A stretch of 64,000 nt of DNA from CAZGAQ01 sp964523405 (lineage in GTDB: Bacteria; Planctomycetota; Phycisphaerae; UBA1845; Fen-1342), in contig CAZGAQ010000020.1 in the NCBI GenBank assembly GCA_964523405.1, positions 1-64,000 of the forward strand. Direction: 5' to 3'. Shown piece by piece: positions 16,432 through 24,021 of this stretch. Position numbers and translations under genes: made by a program. Under the pieces are notes generated by a model. That model was given only the letters and a program-made list of their open reading frames with translations. It was not told the DNA's origin and ran no database searches. The stretch's first letter is position 1. Each line of letters opens with the position of its first letter.

Positions 16432-17483
16432 GTGCGTTTCGCGCGGGCGGTGCGGCGATGCAGTGTCCGAGTTGCAGTTTCGAAAATGTGCCCGGCTTGC
16501 CGGTCTGTGCGCGGTGCCAGAGCGTGCTGTGCCTGGACCAGGTATCGGTCGTGCCGCGCCGCGCTTCCGGGCTGCGTTTGGCGACGCGCGCGTCCCGAGC
16601 GTGGTACCGGCTGCGCGGGCGAGTTGGCTGGGCAGGATGCCTGCTGCCCCGCTGGCGTCCGCTGGTCTTTGCGCCCCTGCCCTGGTCCGCGCTTGCGTGG
16701 ACCGTGCTACTGCCCGGGCTCGGCAGTGTCCGTGTCGGGCACCGCCGGCTCGGCGGCACGCTGATGGCCGCTTGGCTGGCGTGCCTGCTGCTGGCGCTGG
16801 TGACGATCGCGGGGCCGTGGAACAACTGGTGGCTGGCGCTGGCGATCGCGGCGCACGCGGCGGCGTTCATCGCCCTGTTTGCGGGCAATCTCGCTTTTGA
16901 GTGGATTGTGGTCCGCATGCTCTTTGGCGCCCTGCTGTTCGCGGGTCTGCAGTTCGGGTTGTACGGGCCGCTCGGGGGACTGGGGCGATGCCTGGTCGTG
17001 CCACTGGAGCTCACCGAGTTTCTGCCCGGGCCGCTGCTCGCGCCCGGAGATGGCATTCTGTATCAGGGTTCCTGGTTGCGATCGGCTGCCTATGCGCGCG
17101 GCGACCTGGTGGTCTACGCCATCCAGGAGGATCGTGGTTCCGGCATCTACGTGCGCGCGGGGCTGGGGCTGGATCGCGTGCTGGGGCTGCCGGGGGAGCA
17201 TATCCGGCTGCGGTCACACACGATCACGATTAACGGTGCGCCGTTGCCTCCAGGGGTGGCGCCACTGGGGCGCGTGCCGCCACTGCCGGATCTCGACGTG
17301 ACCCTGGGCGACGGAGAGTATCTGATCTTGCCGTCGCGGCTGCAGCTGCGCCTGAACGCGCACGCGCGCGAAGAGGCATTAGTGGGCATCATCGGGCGCG
17401 TGATGGTGGTGCGCGACTCCGCTGTCCTGGGGCGCGTGTTGTGTCGCGTGCGCCCCTGGCGGCACCTTGGGGTGGTCAAGTGA
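16428..17483 (+). CDS. Zinc-ribbon membrane protein with a degenerate signal peptidase I-like domain
   Basis: The gene begins with an ATGA overlap; ATG 16458 is an alternative start. The 351-residue product opens with a CPSC/CARC zinc ribbon (about 13-32). About four hydrophobic segments follow (about 85-180), then a soluble domain after 190. That domain reads like signal peptidase I boxes C-E: APGDGILYQG, ARGDLVVYAI, GLDRVLGLPGEHI and TINGAPLPPG. In true enzymes the first box carries the Ser-Met nucleophile and the third reads KRVxGLPGD with the catalytic Lys. Here the Ser-Met pair is absent and the Lys position is Asp, so peptidase activity is unlikely. It is probably an inner-membrane binding or scaffold protein of this operon. 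Confidence 0.65.
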   Translation: MSAFRAGGAAMQCPSCSFENVPGLPVCARCQSVLCLDQVSVVPRRASGLRLATRASRAWYRLRGRVGWAGCLLPRWRPLVFAPLPWSALAWTVLLPGLGSVRVGHRRLGGTLMAAWLACLLLALVTIAGPWNNWWLALAIAAHAAAFIALFAGNLAFEWIVVRMLFGALLFAGLQFGLYGPLGGLGRCLVVPLELTEFLPGPLLAPGDGILYQGSWLRSAAYARGDLVVYAIQEDRGSGIYVRAGLGLDRVLGLPGEHIRLRSHTITINGAPLPPGVAPLGRVPPLPDLDVTLGDGEYLILPSRLQLRLNAHAREEALVGIIGRVMVVRDSAVLGRVLCRVRPWRHLGVVK

Positions 17484-18283
17484 GGATCGCCGTGGCGGGC
17501 CGCTTTGCCAATCTGGAGTTCGATGACGAGTCGCAGGAGCGACTTCACGACCACCTGCCGACGGTGGTGGGGTCGCGCGAGGACCAGGCCGACTACCTGC
17601 AGCAGGCGTTGGAGGCGCATCGGCAGGGGGCCTTCGACACCGCTCTGCGGCTGTACACGCAGAGCCTGCGCGAGGACCGCCGACTCATCGCGGCCTGGGT
17701 CGGTCAGGTACAGATGCTCGTCGAACTGGGTGAACATCACGAAGCCCGCGTCTGGAGCGACAAAGCGCTCGAGCTGTTTCGGGGGAATGGGGAACTGCTG
17801 GCCGCCAAGGCGCAGGCGTGCGTTCGGCTGCGTGATGTTGCCGGGGCGTACAACTGCAGCGACGCGGCCCTGCAGGTGCCGGGCAGCTCGCCGTGGCGGT
17901 GGGAGGTGCGCGGCGAGTTACTGCTGGCGGGGAACAAACGCCGTTGGGAGACCTGCTTTGAGAAAGCGCTGGCCGAGCCGGCGGCCGACTGGTTTGATCG
18001 CGTGGTGATCGCCCGGATGCTGGTCTACCAAGATCATGTGGCGGCGGCCGGGCAGTATTTTCGCAAGGCGCTGGAGCTGGCGGCGGACCGAGCCTACGTC
18101 TGGCTCCAGTTGGGGGAATGCCAGATGGCGCTGGGGCTCGCGGCTGCGGCACGGAGCAGCGCGGCGCGGGCTTTGGAGCTGCAGCCGGGGTACACGGCGG
18201 CGCGTCGGCTGCAGGATGCGCTCGACAGCCGGTCGACGCTGCACTGGTTGGGGGGTCTGTGGCGGCGCTGGAGGCAGCGATGA
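17480..18283 (+). CDS. TPR-repeat protein
   Basis: The start is GTG 17480, overlapping the previous stop by 4 nt (GTGA) after GGGGTGG. The product is 267 residues, soluble, without a signal peptide. After an acidic N-terminus (residues 1-40), helical pairs of the tetratricopeptide type run to the end; the clearest are the repeat at about 40-75 (ALEAHRQGAFDTALRLYTQS) and the last two at about 185-250. It probably mediates protein-protein contact among the operon products, such as the adjacent membrane protein and the PilT-like ATPase (inference). Its stop overlaps the start of that ATPase gene by 4 nt. Confidence 0.75.
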   Translation: MRIAVAGRFANLEFDDESQERLHDHLPTVVGSREDQADYLQQALEAHRQGAFDTALRLYTQSLREDRRLIAAWVGQVQMLVELGEHHEARVWSDKALELFRGNGELLAAKAQACVRLRDVAGAYNCSDAALQVPGSSPWRWEVRGELLLAGNKRRWETCFEKALAEPAADWFDRVVIARMLVYQDHVAAAGQYFRKALELAADRAYVWLQLGECQMALGLAAAARSSAARALELQPGYTAARRLQDALDSRSTLHWLGGLWRRWRQR

Positions 18284-19332
18284 CCATCCTGACCCTCCTG
18301 CGGAACGGGCGCAAGTACAATGCGAGCGACATCCACATCCTGGTGGGGTTGCCGCCTGTCTTCCGTATCGACGGCGAGATTATGGTCGCCAAAGGGGACG
18401 TGGTGTCCGCCGACCTGGCGCGGGCCCTGGCGTACGAATGTCTCAATGATGTGCAGCGCCACAAACTCGAGACGGAATGGCAGCTCTGCTTTTCGACCAC
18501 ATTTGGCGAGAAGGACCGGGCGCGGGTCACGATCTACTTGCGGAACGGCTGCCCGGAACTGTCCGTCCGGCTGAGCGAGCCGGTGATGCGGAGCCGGGAG
18601 GACCTGCGCCTGCCGGCGCTGCTTGACGAGCTGGTGCGCAAGCCCAACGGTCTGATCATCCTTACGGGGCCAACGGGAGTCGGCAAAACCACGACCTTTC
18701 ACTATCTCATCGACCGGATCAATCAGGAGCAGCGCGAGAAGATCATCACCATCGAGGATCCGATCGAATACACGCACGGCTGCAAGCGCGGCATTGTCGT
18801 GCAACAGGAAGTGCTGACGGATGTGCACAGTTTTCAGCAGGCGCTGCTGCACGGCCTGCGGCAGGACCCGGACGTGATCGGTATCGGCGAGATGCGGGAG
18901 CGCGAGACCATGTACACCGCCCTGATGGCCGCTGAGACGGGGCACCTGGTCATCGCGACGCTACACACGCCGGACGCCGTGCAATCCGTGCAGCGCATCG
19001 TGTCGGCCTTTCCCGAAGGGCAGCAAATCGAGGTGCGATACATGCTGGCCAACACGTTGCAGGCCGTTGTCGCCCAGCAGTTGCTGCCGCGCGCGGTGGG
19101 GGGGCGGCGGGTGCTATGCTGCGAGGTGCTGGTCGGCACCTCCGGTGTGCGGCATCTGATTCGAGAGAACAACATGCATCGGCTCTACTCCGAGTTGCAG
19201 GCGGGGCGGAAGTACGGCATGGTCACGATGGACCATGCGCTCCTGGACCTATATCAGCAGGGTGAAATCACGTATGACACGGCGGTGACGATGGCGCGGG
19301 ACCCCAGTGGCATCCAGGCGCGTTCCGCCTGA
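18280..19332 (+). CDS. PilT/PilU-like secretion ATPase
   Basis: ATG 18280 follows GGAGGCAGCG and overlaps the TPR gene stop (ATGA). The protein has 350 residues, normal for PilT. The N-terminal domain contains ASDIHI, typical of the GspE/PilT superfamily. Walker A is GPTGVGKTTT near 128, the Asp box is TIEDPIEY, Walker B is PDVIGIGEMRE, and the His box is AAETGHLVIATLHT. PilT powers type IV pilus retraction, but no pilin, PilC or PilM-Q gene is present in the operon. It may therefore drive another machine together with its TPR and membrane partners (inference) or serve a pilus encoded elsewhere. It ends 76 bp before a convergent gene. Confidence 0.85.
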   Translation: MTILTLLRNGRKYNASDIHILVGLPPVFRIDGEIMVAKGDVVSADLARALAYECLNDVQRHKLETEWQLCFSTTFGEKDRARVTIYLRNGCPELSVRLSEPVMRSREDLRLPALLDELVRKPNGLIILTGPTGVGKTTTFHYLIDRINQEQREKIITIEDPIEYTHGCKRGIVVQQEVLTDVHSFQQALLHGLRQDPDVIGIGEMRERETMYTALMAAETGHLVIATLHTPDAVQSVQRIVSAFPEGQQIEVRYMLANTLQAVVAQQLLPRAVGGRRVLCCEVLVGTSGVRHLIRENNMHRLYSELQAGRKYGMVTMDHALLDLYQQGEITYDTAVTMARDPSGIQARSA

Positions 19333-19408
19333 GCACGCTGGTGGGGACCGTGCGGCGCACCCGTTGCCCAACCAAGCGGTCCCGACGTCGCCCGTCGTCG
19401 CAGGGCCG

Positions 19409-21292
19409 TTAGCACACTTGTTCGAGTTGTGCCGCCACGCGGGCACTGGCCCGCTCGAGTGTGTTGGCCTGGGCCGCCGCGAACCCGCTGGCGATCAGGC
19501 GCCGCCGCAGCGCGGTATCCCGCACGATGCGTGCGACGCTCGCCGCCACGTCCGCCGCGCTCGTGGTGGGGGTCACGACCGCGTTGTCGTCCGGTACGAC
19601 CGGCGGGGAGATCCCGGCCAGAGGTGTGGTCACGACGGGCAACGCGAGGGCCCAGGCCTCGTGGATGAACCGCGGAAAGCCCTCACTCCACGACGTCAGC
19701 ACGCCGACGGTGGCCGTGCGATAGAGCTCGAACAGCGGTGGCCCGAAAGCAACGTGTCCGAGCCATTCGACGCGCGCCGCCACACCCAAGCGCTGCGCGT
19801 GGTGCTGCAGGTCCGCCCGGTGGGAAGGAACGCTGCAGGCGCCGGCCAATCGCAGTCGGGCGTCGATCCCCTGGTCCACGAGCAACCGCAGGGCGTCCAG
19901 CAGCAGCGTGGTGCCCTTGTTGGGAGTCAAGCGGGCTGCACGGAACAGGGTCACGGGGCCGGCGCCCGCATACGAGTCGTCGCGGTAGCAGTACGCGCTT
20001 TCGGGTAGCAGGCCCATGATCACGGGATAGGAGCGTGAATTGTGCTGCGCACAGAAATCGTGTAGCGCGCTGCCGGCCGCGAGCACGAGCGCAGCCTGGC
20101 GCACCTGTTGGCGTACCGCTCGGTGAAGGTACGTTGCCAGGCCGCGCGCGGCCAGGCGCACCAGGGGGTTGTGCGCGCGCAAGGGGCTCGCCGCAGAGCG
20201 AATATCGCCGCACACAAACACGATCAGCGGCTTGTGCTGCCGTCGCCCTTCGTCGGCGAAGTGCCGCGCCGCCAGCGAGGGGACGCGCAGGAACACGGCG
20301 TCATGTTCACCGACGAGACGGCGCGCGGTGGCGCGCAGCTCGGCGCGTCGGCCGCGGGGCAGGCGGAGATATTCCCGCAGCGTGCGCCAGCCCGGGAGGG
20401 GGGCGAGTTGCACATCTTGCAGATCGAGCCGGTGCCCGCGCGGCGGCGTGTGGCGTTCGGTTGGCACGGCGAGCGTGCACGGTCCGGTGTGGCGGGCGAG
20501 CGCCTCCACGAAGAACGCAAACGTCCATTCCGACCAGTAGTGCTGGCCGTCGAAGTCATACGGCTCGTCCTGCCAAAAAAGCAGCCGCCGTCGGCGCGCC
20601 GTCGTTCGCGCAGGGGTTACGGGAGTGGCGGAGACCGGGTCTTCCGCGACGTTCGGTTCGCCCGGGGGTTGCGGCTCCGGCTCGGCGGCGTAGATATCGC
20701 AACCAGGCGGGGCGTAGGCATTGGCTCCCAGGAGCACGGTCGGTACGGTCTTCAGCAGAATGAGCAGGTCGAGGCGGAGGCTGGCCTGCTCGACATAGCG
20801 CACGTCCCACTCGACGCGCGCATGCCAGGGGATGGCATTGCGCCCGTTGATTTGGGACAGCCCGGTCAGGCCCGGCTTGACCCACAGGCGCCGCGCCTCG
20901 CGTTCGTTGCAGAGATCGTTCTCCCAGGCGAGCAGCGGTCGCGGCCCAACCAGGCTCATGCTGCCCTGCAGGACGTTGAACAATTGTGGCAACTCGTCCA
21001 AGCCCGTGCGCCGCAGCCATTGCCCGACCCTGGTGATGCGAGGATCGCGGGCTTGTGTCTCCGTGCCGACGACCACGTGATTGCCTGCAGTCATGGTGCG
21101 GAACTTGATCATCGGAAATAGCTGGCCGCGCAAGCCGGAGCGTTGCTGCACGAAGAACAAGGGACCAGGGGTAGTGAATCGCACCAGGGCCGCGAGCAGG
21201 AGCAGCAGGGGGCTGAGCAGCAGCAATCCGAGCCCGGCGCCGAGCACATCGATGGCGCGCTTGCCCGCAAGCTGCCAGGTATGGGTCAGCAT
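19409..21292 (-). CDS. Fusion of sugar-phosphate transferase (PglC/WcaJ type) and GT4 glycosyltransferase
   Basis: The start chosen is ATG 21292, 6 nt after CGGAAGAAAA; it overlaps the GT2 gene's end by 7 nt. Residues 1-200 are a bacterial sugar transferase domain. They show one hydrophobic hairpin (about 15-40), FRTM, GLDELPQLFNV, SLVGPRPL and KPGLTGLSQINGR. Such enzymes transfer a sugar phosphate to undecaprenyl phosphate and begin repeat-unit synthesis. A Pro-rich linker (about 210-240) leads to a GT-B fold glycosyltransferase of family 4 (about 245-627), with ARLTPNKGTTLLLDAL and the donor-site region SEGFPRFIHEAWALALP. One polypeptide thus probably primes the lipid carrier and adds a following sugar. 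Confidence 0.85.
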   Translation of the reverse strand: MLTHTWQLAGKRAIDVLGAGLGLLLLSPLLLLLAALVRFTTPGPLFFVQQRSGLRGQLFPMIKFRTMTAGNHVVVGTETQARDPRITRVGQWLRRTGLDELPQLFNVLQGSMSLVGPRPLLAWENDLCNEREARRLWVKPGLTGLSQINGRNAIPWHARVEWDVRYVEQASLRLDLLILLKTVPTVLLGANAYAPPGCDIYAAEPEPQPPGEPNVAEDPVSATPVTPARTTARRRRLLFWQDEPYDFDGQHYWSEWTFAFFVEALARHTGPCTLAVPTERHTPPRGHRLDLQDVQLAPLPGWRTLREYLRLPRGRRAELRATARRLVGEHDAVFLRVPSLAARHFADEGRRQHKPLIVFVCGDIRSAASPLRAHNPLVRLAARGLATYLHRAVRQQVRQAALVLAAGSALHDFCAQHNSRSYPVIMGLLPESAYCYRDDSYAGAGPVTLFRAARLTPNKGTTLLLDALRLLVDQGIDARLRLAGACSVPSHRADLQHHAQRLGVAARVEWLGHVAFGPPLFELYRTATVGVLTSWSEGFPRFIHEAWALALPVVTTPLAGISPPVVPDDNAVVTPTTSAADVAASVARIVRDTALRRRLIASGFAAAQANTLERASARVAAQLEQVC

Positions 21293-22305
21293 GCGTTTTC
21301 TTCCGAGGGGCGCGAGGAATCCGCCGGTGGTGCACCGGCCGCCGATTGGGTCGGCAACCGGCGGAGAGTTCCGCAAACAAGGCCGATGCCCAGCGACCAG
21401 GATGCGACAAACTGCATTCCGGGCGTGATCAGCGCGGGGCCCAAACCGCCGAGTCGGGCGACGCCCAGCGTGGCGGGGACCGTGGTGAGCGTAATCAGGG
21501 CCACGCCCGCGAGCACGGCGATCCAGCCGCCGAGCAACCAGGCCAGCGGCAGCCAGACGGGCGCCAGAGCCGCCCCGGAGACCTGGATCTTCTGCATTTG
21601 CGAGGTATACGAATCGCGGACGACCTTGGTCGGATGGCGGCGATACAGCAGCGCACGCCAGTAGCCGCGCCAGAATTTCAAGCGCACGTAGCTGCGCAGG
21701 CTGGCCGGCTGCGGGTGTTCGGCGAGCGCCTGCGGATTAAAGAGAATCCGCCGACCATCCGCGGCGAGACGGAAGGACAAGTCGGTATCCTCTGCGGCCG
21801 CCATGCGGAACTGCGTACAGAAGCCGCCATACTGCCAGTACACAGCGCGGCGGATCGCGAAAATGCCGGCCGCGATGGAGTCGATGAAGCGCTGTCGCAC
21901 GCAGCGCAATTGCTTGTACTCGATCTCGGCCTGGCAGTAGCGCGGGACGAGTTCCCGTTGCCGCGTGCGCATCGTGCCCTGTACGGCGTCGATTGTCGGA
22001 TCCGCAAACGGGCTGGTCATTTGCGCGATGAAGTCTTCCGCGGGGACCAGGTCGCTGTCGAGGAACAGCAGGATGTCGCCGGTGGCCAGTGCGGCGCCCC
22101 GATTGCGCGCTGCAGCCGGGCCGGCATTGTCCTGCCGCACGCAACGCACCAGGGGGCCGGCAGCAGCCGCGCTGGTGTCGTCCTGCGAGCCATCATCGAT
22201 GACGATGACTTCGGTGGCGGGGCCGCATTGCCGGCGCACCTCGGCCAGCAGCGCCGGCAGGCTGCGGGCGGCGTTGTACGCTGGAATCACCACGCTGATC
22301 TGCAC
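21286..22305 (-). CDS. GT2 family glycosyltransferase, membrane anchored
   Basis: The start is GTG 22305, 7 nt after GGAGG; longer open sequence upstream overlaps the radical SAM gene and is not protein-like. The 339-residue product has a GT-A fold: VVIPAYNAARSL at the N-terminus, VIVIDDGS, the DxD region LFLDSDL, and AEDTDLSFR for the base. Two to three hydrophobic segments lie at about 245-310, so it probably works on a lipid-linked or exported glycan at the inner membrane. It lies between the radical SAM gene (32 bp) and the priming transferase (overlapping), which indicates one operon for exopolysaccharide synthesis. Confidence 0.85.
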   Translation of the reverse strand: MQISVVIPAYNAARSLPALLAEVRRQCGPATEVIVIDDGSQDDTSAAAAGPLVRCVRQDNAGPAAARNRGAALATGDILLFLDSDLVPAEDFIAQMTSPFADPTIDAVQGTMRTRQRELVPRYCQAEIEYKQLRCVRQRFIDSIAAGIFAIRRAVYWQYGGFCTQFRMAAAEDTDLSFRLAADGRRILFNPQALAEHPQPASLRSYVRLKFWRGYWRALLYRRHPTKVVRDSYTSQMQKIQVSGAALAPVWLPLAWLLGGWIAVLAGVALITLTTVPATLGVARLGGLGPALITPGMQFVASWSLGIGLVCGTLRRLPTQSAAGAPPADSSRPSEENAC

Positions 22306-22337
22306 GGGCTTCCCTCCATCGACAGCGTCTTCGTCAC

Positions 22338-22895
22338 CTAGGCCGGCGCGTGCTTTCCGTAGCGGCGCAGAAAATACAGCAGACTGCGCGCGCCGCGCCA
22401 CACGCGCGGCCATTCCGCGGGTCGGCGGATGGTCCACAGGGCCGTTCGCAGCACATAGCGGGGGCGCAGGTAGAACCGGCGCCGCGCGTAGTCGCAGAAT
22501 GCAGTGATCTCGGCGGCGCTGAGTTCGGGCGTGCTGACCTGGCAGTTGTGCGTTCCCTCCGCGGTGACCCACTGCGCAAAGTCTGTGGAGGCCAGGTATC
22601 CGCCCGTTCGCGCCCATTCGTAGGCGCGTGTTCCCGGGTACACCATGATCGGGCAGAATTGCGCGGTCGTGACGTCCAGCCCGAGCGCATACTCGAGCGA
22701 CTGCGCGAGAGTAGTCCGGGTTTCGCCCGGACCGCCGGCGACAAAGCACGCGTGGAGCACGAGGCCGATCGCGCGCGCATCACGCACGAATTGACGGGCC
22801 GGTTCCAGTCGGATGCCCTTGCCGAGGTGATCCAACACACCCTGGTTGCCGCTCTCGAAGCCCGCCAGCACCATCCGGCACCCGGCGGCCTTCAT
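22338..22895 (-). CDS. C-terminal part of a B12-type radical SAM gene, separated by a frameshift
   Basis: This frame holds the C-terminal half of the radical SAM barrel: AGFESGNQGVLDHLGKG and FVAGGPGETRTT, typical of the B12-binding radical SAM group, followed by a basic tail. It has no ribosome site of its own. The true reading continues upstream in this frame (WACNVRPDLDRETLAAMKA) until about 22945, where it must join the frame of the N-terminal ORF. As the sequence stands the gene is broken; with one base change, the full product would be about 485 residues. Confidence 0.7.
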   Translation of the reverse strand: MKAAGCRMVLAGFESGNQGVLDHLGKGIRLEPARQFVRDARAIGLVLHACFVAGGPGETRTTLAQSLEYALGLDVTTAQFCPIMVYPGTRAYEWARTGGYLASTDFAQWVTAEGTHNCQVSTPELSAAEITAFCDYARRRFYLRPRYVLRTALWTIRRPAEWPRVWRGARSLLYFLRRYGKHAPA

Positions 22896-23793
22896 CGCGG
22901 CAAGCGTCTCGCGATCCAGGTCCGGCCGGACATTGCATGCCCAGCGCAGCCGTAGCCCGCGCGCGGATCAGGGCGCAAATCGCGTGGACGCGTGACCGGT
23001 TGGCGCTGAACGTGTCGTCTTCGACGAAAACCTCGCGGACCTGTGGCAGGTGCCCGGCGATCCAGGCCAGCTCGCCGACGAAGTTCTCCGGACTGCGGGC
23101 CCGGAAGTGCTGGCCGGTCATCACCTGTGGATACACGCACCAGTGACAGCGATAGGGGCAGCCGCGGCCACTCAGAATGGTGACAACGGGGTGCAGATTG
23201 GCGCCATACCGATAGTCTTCCAGGCGCAGGTGGCGCTGGTAGACGGCCGAGACGAACGGCAGCTCATCCAGGTTTTCGATGTACCCGCGCTGCGGGTTGT
23301 GGCGAATGCGCTGCGCGGCGCGGTAACTCAGGCCGGCGACGTCGGCCAGGTCCCCGCTCGCGGCGAGCGTGCGTGCCAGGTCCCGCAACGTGTAGTCGTA
23401 CTCGCCGCGGGCGACCGCGTCGAATGCCGTCCCCGAGCGCAGGGCCTCAGCGGGGAGCGCTGTGACATGCGGACCGACAGCAACCAGGAAGGCACCGGTG
23501 GCGTCTTTCAACGCTGCCGCGGTGCGCTCGTCTACGGCCATGGTCGGTGTCGACGTGTCCAGGACGATCAGTTGTGGTTGGAAGTCGCGGGCTTCCGCAA
23601 CGACCGTGGCGCACGACAGACCGCGGGCCACGGCGTCGCGCAGACGAACTTCAGCGCCGTCTTCTTCGAGCACACCGGTCGCGTATGCCAGCCAGTATGG
23701 ATAGTACAGCGTACCGCTGCGCCCCACGGCAGGGCCGCGCGAGGCGCGCGACAAGGGCCGCGTGAACGGAGGATTCAGGAGTAGAACTCGCAT
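22780..23793 (-). CDS. N-terminal part of a B12-binding-type radical SAM protein (frameshifted)
   Basis: ATG 23793 begins MRVLLLNPPF, the classic start of the cobalamin-binding radical SAM group (HpnR/BchE-like layout). A Rossmann-like B12-binding domain occupies residues 1-140. The [4Fe-4S] motif CPYRCHWC is near 212-219 and is followed by VFVEDDTFSAN. After about residue 283 (near 22945) the frame changes: the remaining residues are nonsense and the proper C-terminal half continues in another frame (22338-22895). Its neighbours are exopolysaccharide genes, so a methyl- or other modification of the sugar or lipid carrier is possible. The frameshift may be genuine inactivation or a sequencing error. 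Confidence 0.75.
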   Translation of the reverse strand: MRVLLLNPPFTRPLSRASRGPAVGRSGTLYYPYWLAYATGVLEEDGAEVRLRDAVARGLSCATVVAEARDFQPQLIVLDTSTPTMAVDERTAAALKDATGAFLVAVGPHVTALPAEALRSGTAFDAVARGEYDYTLRDLARTLAASGDLADVAGLSYRAAQRIRHNPQRGYIENLDELPFVSAVYQRHLRLEDYRYGANLHPVVTILSGRGCPYRCHWCVYPQVMTGQHFRARSPENFVGELAWIAGHLPQVREVFVEDDTFSANRSRVHAICALIRARATAALGMQCPAGPGSRDACRDEGRRVPDGAGGLRERQPGCVGSPRQGHPTGTGPSIRA

Positions 23794-24021
23794 AGTCCCG
23801 TAGCCGTCGCGTGCTAGTGGCCAGTATACGGATTCGCGTCCTTCAGGGCAAGACCACGCTGGCGCCGGTGGTCTAGTGATCCGAGAATATCAGGATCAAC
23901 GCCGGTGCCGGTGGCGACCCGCGCCGCGGAGGCGCGCTTGTGCTCGATCACGCGGGGCGTACGCAAGATCAGGCTGCGGCAGACACTGCGCGGCTGCGCA
24001 GCGGGCCGGATCGCCCTCCAC

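Noticed and set aside
19344..19383. GGGACCG/CGGTCCC inverted repeat between the convergent pilT-like and glycosyltransferase genes as a terminator
   Set aside because: The loop of 26 nt is too long, the stem only 7 bp, and there is no U-tract.
23852..23873. GACCAC/GTGGTC hairpin upstream of the radical SAM gene as a regulatory element
   Set aside because: Only 6 bp of stem; common by chance at this base composition.
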